Of a DNA stretch of 13,339 nucleotides, positions 1 through 5,812 are shown in pieces (the first letter of the stretch is position 1; the number at the start of each line of letters is the position of its first letter). The notes beneath the pieces were generated by a model. That model saw only the letters and a program-made list of their open reading frames with translations. It did no database searches and was not told where the DNA came from. The stretch is from NCBI GenBank assembly GCA_964585245.1, contig CAZPCV010000037.1:1-13339 (forward strand). The letters are read 5' to 3'. The DNA comes from CAZEDL01 sp964585245. Its GTDB lineage: Bacteria > Patescibacteriota > Patescibacteriia > Magasanikbacterales > GWA2-37-8. The translations under genes and the position numbers were made by a program.

Positions 1-1
1 T

Positions 2-1156
2 GCGTTATTTATGTGCGTGCCAACTCCGGAAAAAGACGGTGCGGCCGGTGAAACCGATTTATCCTATTATGAACAGGCGGTAGTGATGGTGGGGGGCGCT
101 TTGGCTCTACGTGATGCAGGCACGCAAGGTTCACGCTTGGTCGTCGTTAATAAAAGTACGGTGCCGATTCGGATGATTGATTATACGAAAGAGTTATTTG
201 AGCGTCAGGGTGTAACTAATTTTGGCATTGTGTCCAATCCGGAATTTTTGGTGGAAGGAAAAGCTATTAAGGACTCGTTGCATCCCGATCGGGTAGTGGT
301 GGGGGCCGAAACTGCGGAAGATTTTGCGATTATGCGGCGCGTATATCAGCGCTTCTATGATTCAAGTACGGTTAAATATATTGAAGTGAATCCGTACGAA
401 GCGGCGTGCAGCAAACTCCTCGCTAATTTCATGTTGTTCAGTAAAGTGGTTTCCGCTTATGACGTTTTGGGCCGAACCTGCGAATATTTTCCGCATATTA
501 GTTATGAAAATGTCCGTAAAATTTTGGTAGCTGATCCACGCATCGGCAGTTGGGGACTGTATGATAGTTTGTATTCCGGCGGCAGCTGTTTCATTAAAGA
601 TGCCGGATCGCTCGCTCACCAACTCGAACAAGCCGGTACGCATGCCAATTTAATTCGTGGAATTTTGGACGCCAACATCTTTCAACGTGATCATTTTTTC
701 GGTCGGGCCGAAACTGAAGCTGGTTTTGAGTGGGCCAATAAAACGGTGGCCGTACTGGGTGTTGCCTTCAAACAAGATACCAACGATATTCGTAATTCCG
801 GGGCGCTTGGTATTATTCAGCAGCTCATTGGCGCCGGAGTGAAAGAAGTGCGTCTGTTTGATCCGGCCGCGCTCGAAATGTGTAAGTGGTATTTTCGTAC
901 CGATAAAAATGAATTGTACAAACGCTTGACCTATTGCCATACCGAGAGCGAAGCGCTGTTAGAAAGTGATGCGGCAATTATCTGTACTGATTGGGCGCAG
1001 TTTAAAACGTTGCCTGATTTGATTATGAATACGGTTAAAGCGCCGTATTTAATTATGGATGGGCGCCGGATGATGCACTCGCAATTTGCCGAACTGGTAG
1101 AACGAGGGTATGATATTATTGCGGTCGGATCTCCTTTTATGAAAGGGAAAAAATAA
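2..1156 (+). CDS. ugd: UDP-glucose/nucleotide-sugar 6-dehydrogenase, 5'-truncated by window edge
   Basis: Catalyses the NAD-dependent four-electron oxidation of a UDP-hexose (typically UDP-glucose to UDP-glucuronate) in the cytoplasm for surface-glycan synthesis. The reading frame is open to the left edge: three codons (Ala-Leu-Phe) precede the Met at 11 and complete the family motif 'LFMCVPTP', so that Met is internal. The N-terminal Rossmann half with its GxGxxG (roughly 65-75 residues) lies outside the window. Numbering from the Met at 11, visible family motifs are STVP (about 49-52), SNPEFLVEG (75-83), DPRIG, and the catalytic-Cys motif GGSCFIKD with Cys193 and Lys196/Asp197. The C-terminal UDP-binding domain follows, with GVAFKQDTNDIRNS and a late ICTDW. 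Oddities: FIKD replaces the usual FPKD, and VPIRM stands where VPxGT is common. It is separated from the next gene by 9 bp, so they are probably cotranscribed. UDP-ManNAc dehydrogenase is a less likely alternative. Confidence 0.9.
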   Translation, partial: ALFMCVPTPEKDGAAGETDLSYYEQAVVMVGGALALRDAGTQGSRLVVVNKSTVPIRMIDYTKELFERQGVTNFGIVSNPEFLVEGKAIKDSLHPDRVVVGAETAEDFAIMRRVYQRFYDSSTVKYIEVNPYEAACSKLLANFMLFSKVVSAYDVLGRTCEYFPHISYENVRKILVADPRIGSWGLYDSLYSGGSCFIKDAGSLAHQLEQAGTHANLIRGILDANIFQRDHFFGRAETEAGFEWANKTVAVLGVAFKQDTNDIRNSGALGIIQQLIGAGVKEVRLFDPAALEMCKWYFRTDKNELYKRLTYCHTESEALLESDAAIICTDWAQFKTLPDLIMNTVKAPYLIMDGRRMMHSQFAELVERGYDIIAVGSPFMKGKK

Positions 1157-1165
1157 AATATTTCT

Positions 1166-2080
1166 ATGTCCAAATATCTTGTCACGGGCGGAGCGGGTTT
1201 TATTGGAACTAATTTAATAAAAAAGTTAGTGGCCGATGGCCACGCGGCTGTTTCGTTTGATAATTATGCGGCTGGAAAAATGCCGGAGCGTTTTTTACCA
1301 GGGGCGCAATATATAGAAGGGGATATTCGTGATCTGGAAGCTCTCAAAAAAGCTTGTGAAGGAGTAAGCGGAATTTTTCATTTGGCTGCTCTGCCGCGTG
1401 TTCTGTTTTCCGTAGAAAATCCTATTGAAACTCACGACGTTAATGTGAACGGTACGTTAAATGTGCTATTAGCGGCGCGGGATATGAAGGTTAAGCGGGT
1501 AGTATTCGCGACTTCTTCGGCAGCGTACGGTAATCAGGATGTATATCCGGTAAAAGAAGACGGGGTGCAAAAAATTCCCCTTAGTCCCTATGCACTGCAT
1601 AAATTAGTGGGAGAGCAATATTGCCGCATGTTTGCTGATTTGTATAATCTAGAAACCGTATCAACCTGTTTTTTTAACGTGTATGGTCCGTATTTTGATC
1701 CCGAAGGTGCCTACGCCCTGGTAATCGGCCGATTTTTGAAACTTAAAAAAGAGGGGAAGCCGCTGACAGTTCGTGGCGACGGCAGCATGGCGCGTGATTA
1801 TACGCATGTCGATGATGTGGTTCGGGCATTGTTGCTCGCTATGACCAAAGAAAGCGTGGGGAAGGGTGAGGTGATAAATTTAGGTTTTGGTCATCCGTAT
1901 ACTGTGAATGAAGTGGCCGGTTTAATTGGGGGGCCAACGGTATCGGTGCCAGAGCTTCACGGCGAGGTGAGATTAACGCATGCCGATAATAGTAAAGCCA
2001 AACGGTTGTTGGGCTGGGAGCCTCGCATTCTTCTCGAAGACGGGATTAGGGAGCTTAAAAAAGAGTACCATGTTGAATAA
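1166..2080 (+). CDS. NAD-dependent nucleotide-sugar 4-epimerase (extended SDR, GalE/WbpP-like)
   Basis: A 304-residue extended short-chain dehydrogenase/reductase that probably interconverts C4 epimers of a UDP-sugar in the cytoplasm. Visible features are the N-terminal NAD-binding GGAGFIG (residues 8-14), an acidic residue at the end of beta-2 (Asp32), HLAALPRV after beta-4, SSAAYG with the catalytic Ser near 117-118, and the YxxxK pair Tyr142/Lys146 inside SPYALHK. FNVYGP and RDYTHVDDV follow in the substrate domain. The C-terminal NSKAKRLLGWEP is typical of the family. The pattern resembles UDP-glucose/UDP-GlcNAc 4-epimerases more than decarboxylases, but substrate cannot be fixed from sequence. 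It follows the dehydrogenase by 9 bp, so a UDP-uronic-acid epimerase role is possible. The start is the first Met before the Rossmann beta-strand, in the context CTATG and with no Shine-Dalgarno. The stop is 20 bp before a palindromic terminator. Confidence 0.88.
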   Translation: MSKYLVTGGAGFIGTNLIKKLVADGHAAVSFDNYAAGKMPERFLPGAQYIEGDIRDLEALKKACEGVSGIFHLAALPRVLFSVENPIETHDVNVNGTLNVLLAARDMKVKRVVFATSSAAYGNQDVYPVKEDGVQKIPLSPYALHKLVGEQYCRMFADLYNLETVSTCFFNVYGPYFDPEGAYALVIGRFLKLKKEGKPLTVRGDGSMARDYTHVDDVVRALLLAMTKESVGKGEVINLGFGHPYTVNEVAGLIGGPTVSVPELHGEVRLTHADNSKAKRLLGWEPRILLEDGIRELKKEYHVE

Positions 2081-2100
2081 GTAGAGCCTGGTTATAAAAT

Positions 2101-2130
2101 AAAAAATCCCGATTTAAATCGGGATTTTTT
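2101..2130. terminator. Bidirectional intrinsic terminator (perfect palindrome)
   Basis: The 30 bp are a perfect palindrome: AAAAAATCCCGATTT is followed immediately by its exact reverse complement. Either strand gives a stem with the G/C-containing core ATCCCGAT/ATCGGGAT and ends in six U. It sits exactly between the convergent epimerase gene (stop at 2080) and rpmA (stop at 2141), so it can serve both transcripts. Confidence 0.9.
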
Positions 2131-2140
2131 GATTTAGCAG

Positions 2141-2419
2141 TTAGGCCGTTACTACCGAAGCGTATTTGGTCATTTTCATGGTCCCATCAAAACGGACTCG
2201 TTTACGCTGGCTGAATTTGACTTTTCCTGGAGCCGTAGCGAATAAGGTGTCATCCTTGCCTTTGGCAACATTGCGTCCGGGGTGAATGCGGGTCCCGCGT
2301 TGTTTGACGATAATCATTCCAGTTTTAATCGCTTGGCCATCATGAATTTTGACGCCAAGACGTTTAGCGATTGAATCACGTCCTAGCTGTGTAGAACCAC
2401 CGGCTTTTTTATGTGACAT
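2141..2419 (-). CDS. rpmA: 50S ribosomal protein L27
   Basis: A 92-residue ribosomal protein of the large subunit whose N-terminal tail reaches the peptidyl-transferase centre. The family signature is clear: N-terminal SHKKAGGST directly after Met, GRDS, KRLGVK, the core IIVKQRGTRIHPG, then GKDDTLFA and GKVKF. There is no N-terminal extension of the type that must be cleaved in Firmicutes. A Gln-Leu pair replaces the frequent Arg-Asn before GRDS, and the C-terminus is a basic extension. The start is fixed by the SHKKAGGS tail. No Shine-Dalgarno precedes it. It is the only confident minus-strand gene in the window and stands alone, without the usual upstream rplU. It lies between a sugar-nucleotide operon and a cell-division gene and has its own promoter and leader. 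Confidence 0.97.
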   Translation of the reverse strand: MSHKKAGGSTQLGRDSIAKRLGVKIHDGQAIKTGMIIVKQRGTRIHPGRNVAKGKDDTLFATAPGKVKFSQRKRVRFDGTMKMTKYASVVTA

Positions 2420-2438
2420 ACGATATTTATGAAAATTT

Positions 2439-2468
2439 CACGCTTCTAGCGTGTCCGCCAGCGGCGGA
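2439..2468 (-). other. Two adjacent GC-rich hairpins in the rpmA 5' leader
   Basis: Two perfect 6-bp stems lie back to back. CACGCT/AGCGTG pairs 2439-2444 with 2448-2453 (3-nt loop), and TCCGCC/GGCGGA pairs 2454-2459 with 2463-2468 (3-nt loop). In the rpmA mRNA they lie about 20-50 nt before the start codon. A TCCGCC...GGCGGA stem can also be a dispersed repeat in such genomes. The window holds one copy, so this cannot be judged here. Confidence 0.5.
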
Positions 2469-2478
2469 GAGAAGAATT

Positions 2479-2504
2479 AAAAAATAGGCTTAGACCTACT
2501 TTTT
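2479..2504 (-). promoter_or_regulatory. Attenuator-like weak hairpin with U-run in rpmA leader
   Basis: Read on the minus strand, a TAGG/CCTA stem (2495-2498 with 2485-2488, 6-nt loop) is extended by an A-run facing a T-run with one bulged base, and it ends in TTTTTT. This resembles an intrinsic terminator, although the G/C content of the stem is low. It lies about 10-35 nt downstream of the predicted rpmA transcription start, where it could act as an attenuator. Regulation is inference only. Confidence 0.35.
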
Positions 2505-2520
2505 AAGATTTACCTTTGAG

Positions 2521-2549
2521 AGTATAGCTAATTTAACGCATATTGTCAA
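2521..2549 (-). promoter_or_regulatory. Sigma70-type promoter for rpmA
   Basis: On the minus strand TTGACA (2544-2549) is followed after exactly 17 bp by TATACT (2521-2526). That is a perfect -35 and a five-of-six -10. Transcription would begin near 2514, giving a leader of about 95 nt before the rpmA start at 2419. This is the best promoter match noticed in the window. Confidence 0.72.
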
Positions 2550-2571
2550 GCTGAGTTGGATTTGCTAAAAT
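2543..2571 (+). promoter_or_regulatory. Predicted divergent promoter for the 2646-ftsW unit
   Basis: On the plus strand TTGTCA (2543-2548) is followed after 17 bp by TAAAAT (2566-2571), with an extended -10 TG at 2563-2564. The -35 occupies almost the same bases as the rpmA -35 on the other strand. A start near 2578 would give a leader of about 68 nt. A similar TTTGCT...TAAAATAG segment recurs at 2593-2608. Confidence 0.5.
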
Positions 2572-2645
2572 AGCTCAATCTTAGTAGTTAAATTTGCTCT
2601 TAAAATAGCCAATTTAGCCTCTGCAACTATCTATTTACACCTTTT

Positions 2646-2999
2646 ATGTGGTTTTCTCTGAAGCTTTATTTACGCGACCGATGGCTGCTCGTTAGCGGGA
2701 TTGGAACCTTGTTGGCTCAATTGTTTTTGTGGGGATATTTATTTAGATTGCTGCCACTTTCCAACGAACCGGTTTTTTTACATTATACTATCCTGGTTGG
2801 GGTTGATTTTATCGGTCCTGCCTGGCAAGCGTATCTATTGCCCTTGGGGGGATTCATAATTGCTTTAGTGAATTACGCCGTCGGTTTTATTACTTTCAAT
2901 CAAGGGCGTTTTTTGGCGCGCCTGTTGGGTGTGAGTACTTTTTTCCTGCATTTGTTATTAGCCATAGCCGTCGTGTTTTTGGTAGGTTTGAATAAATAA
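2646..2999 (+). CDS. Small three-helix membrane protein, function unknown
   Basis: A 117-residue protein that I do not recognise as a named family. It has three hydrophobic segments long enough to cross the membrane, at about residues 14-34, 62-84 and 93-114. The N-terminus is short, basic and tryptophan-rich. Between helices 1 and 2 lies a distinctive stretch, FLHYTILVGVDFIGPAWQ (44-61), with aromatic, Asp and Gly-Pro residues that look constrained rather than random. It ends 23 bp before ftsW on the same strand, so the two are probably cotranscribed, perhaps from the promoter at 2543-2571. The start is the first in-frame Met, in an SD-less TTTTATG context. Association with cell-wall synthesis is inferred only from position. 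It is a real gene by length, hydrophobic pattern and tight spacing. Confidence 0.72.
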   Translation: MWFSLKLYLRDRWLLVSGIGTLLAQLFLWGYLFRLLPLSNEPVFLHYTILVGVDFIGPAWQAYLLPLGGFIIALVNYAVGFITFNQGRFLARLLGVSTFFLHLLLAIAVVFLVGLNK

Positions 3000-3022
3000 A
3001 GGGTAGCGAGACTATACAGAGT

Positions 3023-4162
3023 ATGATGAATTCTTTGCGAAAGACAGCAGGTGGAGGAGCGGATTATGGTTTTGTCATTTTGCTGGCAATTCTCTTGGGG
3101 GTTGGCTTGATCGCGCTGACATCGGCGAGTGCGCCTTTGGGCTATGCTCGTTTTCATGATAGTTATTATTTTATAAAAAAACAAATTTTGTTTGGGCTCC
3201 TGCCGGGGGTTTTGTTATTTTTACTAGTAGCTAAAATTGGCCATCAGCAACTCCAGCGTTTTAGCTGGGGAATTTATATCGGTTGTCTGGGTCTTTTGTT
3301 GCTGCGTTTTGTGCCGGGAGTCGGAGCAGTCATTAATGGTGCGCGTAATTGGATCAATGTGGCCGGTATCAGTTTGCAGCCGTCGGAATTTGCTAAATTA
3401 GGGGTGATTATTTTGGTAAGTTATTTATTGGGGGCGCGGGATCAGCGCTCTACCGAGTGGCCTGTTGTCTTGTGGCCAATTTTACTAATTCTATTGCCCG
3501 CTATTTTATTGATTGCGGATGTGGGGACGCTCTCAATTGTCGGTTTTAGTATTTTTATCATGTTGTTTGTCGCTAATGTGCCTATGCGTTATCTCGTGAC
3601 TATGGGGCTCATCGCGGTAATAAGTTTTTTTTCACTGGTTATTATTGCGCCGAAGATTGATCCAAAATTTAATTATCGGGTACAACGGCTGACTACTTTT
3701 TTACATCCCGAGCTTGATCCGCAAGGTGTAGGGTATCAGGTAAACCAGGCTTTTTTGGCGGTCGGTTCCGGTGGGTGGTGGGGCCTCGGCCTTGGGCATT
3801 CGCGTCAAAAATTTCAATATCTGCCAGAAGTAAATGCTGATTCGATTTTTGCGGTCATTGCCGAAGAAACGGGGTTTATTTTTGCCGGCTCATTGATTAT
3901 ATTAATTCTTATGATCGGCTGGCGAGGGCTTAAAATTGCCGCGGCGGCGCCGGATGAATCGGGAAAACTGCTGGTGTGTGGTATTATGGCCTGGTTTATT
4001 TGGCAGTCATTTTTAAATATCGGTGCAATGGTCGGGGCATTGCCTTTGACTGGCGTCCCACTCCCGTTTGTCAGCCATGGCGGTTCGGCGTTACTCTCTA
4101 TTCTAGGTGCTTGTGGATTAGTCGTGAGCGTTAGTAAAGGGAGGGTGCACAAAAGCAGGTAG
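3023..4162 (+). CDS. ftsW: FtsW/RodA-family (SEDS) peptidoglycan glycosyltransferase, FtsW type
   Basis: A 379-residue polytopic membrane protein of the SEDS family, which polymerises lipid II into glycan strands during division or elongation, working with a class B PBP. About ten hydrophobic segments are visible. Signature motifs are NGARNWI (105-111), LQPSEFAK (118-125), YRVQRLTTFLHPELDP (218-233), GLGHSRQKFQYLPE (256-269), Asp273 in NADSIFAVIAEE at the position of the conserved catalytic Asp, and PLTGVPLPFVSHGGS (341-355). SRQKF and the NIGAMVGALPLTG region point to FtsW rather than RodA. The usual H-T-D-F around the catalytic Asp is A-D-S here. The start could be 3023 or the adjacent ATG at 3026. 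No strong Shine-Dalgarno is present. It is followed within about 10 bp by an unusual inverted array (4173-4248). No PBP gene is in the window. Confidence 0.92.
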   Translation: MMNSLRKTAGGGADYGFVILLAILLGVGLIALTSASAPLGYARFHDSYYFIKKQILFGLLPGVLLFLLVAKIGHQQLQRFSWGIYIGCLGLLLLRFVPGVGAVINGARNWINVAGISLQPSEFAKLGVIILVSYLLGARDQRSTEWPVVLWPILLILLPAILLIADVGTLSIVGFSIFIMLFVANVPMRYLVTMGLIAVISFFSLVIIAPKIDPKFNYRVQRLTTFLHPELDPQGVGYQVNQAFLAVGSGGWWGLGLGHSRQKFQYLPEVNADSIFAVIAEETGFIFAGSLIILILMIGWRGLKIAAAAPDESGKLLVCGIMAWFIWQSFLNIGAMVGALPLTGVPLPFVSHGGSALLSILGACGLVVSVSKGRVHKSR

Positions 4163-4172
4163 TTATTAGTTC

Positions 4173-4248
4173 TAAGGTATAAGCAGGTTAAGCAGAATAA
4201 GTATTAGAACTTACTGTGCTTACTCTGCTTAGAACTTACTTTGCTTAC
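4173..4248. repeat. Inverted array of 9-nt TAAGCAG-type units between ftsW and rmlB
   Basis: On the left, TAAG words start at 4173, 4180, 4189 and 4198 (spacings 7, 9, 9). On the right, the reverse-complement word CTTA starts at 4210, 4219, 4228, 4235 and 4244 (spacings 9, 9, 7, 9). Read outward from the centre, the spacings mirror each other. Arms 4180-4201 and 4210-4231 pair at 18 of 22 positions around an 8-nt loop. The right side also shows a 20-bp direct repeat with one mismatch (4204-4223 and 4229-4248). It nearly fills the 92-bp intergenic gap. It could be a terminator or processing hairpin, a mobile palindrome, or a slippage product. Confidence 0.75.
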
Positions 4249-4254
4249 ATAGCT

Positions 4255-5223
4255 ATGAAATTACTTATTACTGGAGGAGCGGGATTTATCGGATCAAACT
4301 TTGTGCGATTCTGGGTTGAACAGCATCCAACCGATGAATTAGTGGTGTTGGATGCCTTAACGTATGCTGGCAATCTCGCTAATCTAACTGCGGTTAGAGA
4401 TAAGATTCGGTTTGTCGAAGGAAACATTACTGACAAAAAAATGGTTGATTCACTGATGCAGGATACTGACGGGGTGGTGCATTTTGCTGCCGAAAGCCAT
4501 GTTGACCGCTCGATTGTTGCACCCGATGCTTTTATTCAAACCAACATTGTCGGCACCTATACACTGCTCGAAAGTGCGAGGGCGCACGGCGGTAAGCGTT
4601 TTCACCATGTGTCTACTGATGAAGTGCTGGGGCAATTACCGCTAGGCACGGCTGAAAAATGGACAGAAAAGAGCCCGTATAATCCGCGCAGTCCTTATTC
4701 GGCCAGCAAAGCTGCCTCCGATCATTTGGTGCGCGCCTATTTTTATACCTACGGCTTGCCGGTGACCATTACTAATTGCGCCAATAATATCGGGCCGTTC
4801 ATGTATCCGGAAAAATTAATTCCGCTCGCGATTACAAATGTACTACGGGGCAAGAAAGTGCCAATTTACAAACCGGGCAACCAAATGCGCGAATGGTTGT
4901 ATGTCGAGGATCATTGTCGGGCGATTGAAGTGGCTCTACTACACGGCACTATCGGCGAAACATATTTTGTCTCACCTGATAATGAAGAGCTTAGCAATGT
5001 AGAGGTGATAAAAAAATTACTTAATTTGATGAATGTGCCGGAAGATATGATCGAGTTCGTGGGTGATCGGCCTGGGCATGATCAAAAATATGCACTCGAT
5101 AATAGCAAGATCAAACAAGAGTTAGGCTGGGCCCCGCAGTACGCCCTGGACGAAGCCTTAGAAGCCACGATTACGTGGTATAAAAATAATGAAGCCTGGT
5201 GGCAACCATTAGTAAAAAATTAA
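4255..5223 (+). CDS. rfbB: dTDP-glucose 4,6-dehydratase (RmlB/RfbB)
   Basis: A 322-residue extended SDR that converts dTDP-glucose to dTDP-4-keto-6-deoxyglucose, the second step of dTDP-L-rhamnose synthesis. Motifs in order: NAD-binding TGGAGFIGSNF, LDALTYAGN after beta-2, HFAAESHVDRSI, the catalytic triplet S-T-D-E with Thr121, Asp122 and Glu123, Tyr148/Lys152 in YSASK, TNCANNIGP with PEKLIPL, and REWLYVEDHCRAI. The family's usual STDEVYG reads STDEVLG here, and RDW reads REW; both are mild changes. I chose the Met at 4255 because it directly precedes the Rossmann strand. The 13 codons upstream (from 4216) lie inside the inverted array and look non-coding. The next gene begins after a single base. 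A UDP-glucose 4,6-dehydratase activity cannot be excluded, but the RmlA gene in the same cluster favours dTDP. Confidence 0.93.
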   Translation: MKLLITGGAGFIGSNFVRFWVEQHPTDELVVLDALTYAGNLANLTAVRDKIRFVEGNITDKKMVDSLMQDTDGVVHFAAESHVDRSIVAPDAFIQTNIVGTYTLLESARAHGGKRFHHVSTDEVLGQLPLGTAEKWTEKSPYNPRSPYSASKAASDHLVRAYFYTYGLPVTITNCANNIGPFMYPEKLIPLAITNVLRGKKVPIYKPGNQMREWLYVEDHCRAIEVALLHGTIGETYFVSPDNEELSNVEVIKKLLNLMNVPEDMIEFVGDRPGHDQKYALDNSKIKQELGWAPQYALDEALEATITWYKNNEAWWQPLVKN

Positions 5224-5224
5224 T

Positions 5225-5812
5225 ATGAAAATTTTAATTATCGGTAGGGGATTTATCGGGAAGCGTTGCCACGAAACGTGGGGTGATTCGGTGATGGCAG
5301 AGGGGCGAGTGAACTCGGTCGCAAACGTGGTGGCGTTGATTGAAAAACACCGTCCAGATGCGGTACTCAATGCGGCGGGGGTAGTAGGCAAACCCAATGT
5401 TGATTGGTGTGAGACGCATCCGCTTGAAACGATTCAGGGCAATACGACGTTGCCGCTTTTGATCGCCGAAGCCTGCCAACAAAAACAAGTCTACCTACTC
5501 CATATCGGCACTGGCTGTGTTTATTATGGATATTCGCCCGATCCATTGGGGTGGAAAGAAGACGAGCCGGCCAACCCGTCGGCCGTATACACGCGCAGCA
5601 AGTATGCAGCGGATTTAACACTGTCTACTCTTCCTCGGGTGGGGATTGCGCGCATTCGGATGCCAATTGATGAAATTTCGTTTGCGGGAAATTTGATAAA
5701 TAAATTAGCTTCGTATGCTAAAGTGGCGGATGTGCGAAATAGCGTAACAGTTATCGAAGACATGATTGGGGTGCACTGCTATCCAAACAAGCCTCGGGAA
5801 TTTTTCATGTGA
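5225..5812 (+). CDS. NRS/ER-like protein, N-terminal fragment (frameshifted)
   Basis: As read, this frame gives 195 residues holding the whole NADP(H)-binding core: GRGFIG, Cys98, Tyr122/Lys126 and Lys160. Residues after about 181 are out of frame and resemble nothing, and translation stops at TGA (5810-5812), the only TGA ending a coding frame here. It begins one base after the rmlB stop, so translational coupling is likely. If this fragment is made alone it lacks the last ~85 residues of the substrate-binding half and is probably inactive. Confidence 0.75.
   Translation: MKILIIGRGFIGKRCHETWGDSVMAEGRVNSVANVVALIEKHRPDAVLNAAGVVGKPNVDWCETHPLETIQGNTTLPLLIAEACQQKQVYLLHIGTGCVYYGYSPDPLGWKEDEPANPSAVYTRSKYAADLTLSTLPRVGIARIRMPIDEISFAGNLINKLASYAKVADVRNSVTVIEDMIGVHCYPNKPREFFM

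Noticed and set aside
4216..4254. Upstream extension of rmlB (13 extra codons)
   Set aside because: These codons lie within the inverted 9-nt array, and the Rossmann strand begins right after Met 4255.
5810..5812. In-frame TGA as a recoded sense codon (UGA = Gly, as in some candidate phyla)
   Set aside because: Reading through this TGA meets a TAA a few codons later and gives no family sequence; the conserved continuation is in another frame. The absence of TGA among the 13 natural stops (10 TAA, 3 TAG) is compatible with recoding but proves nothing, and no intact gene contains an internal TGA.
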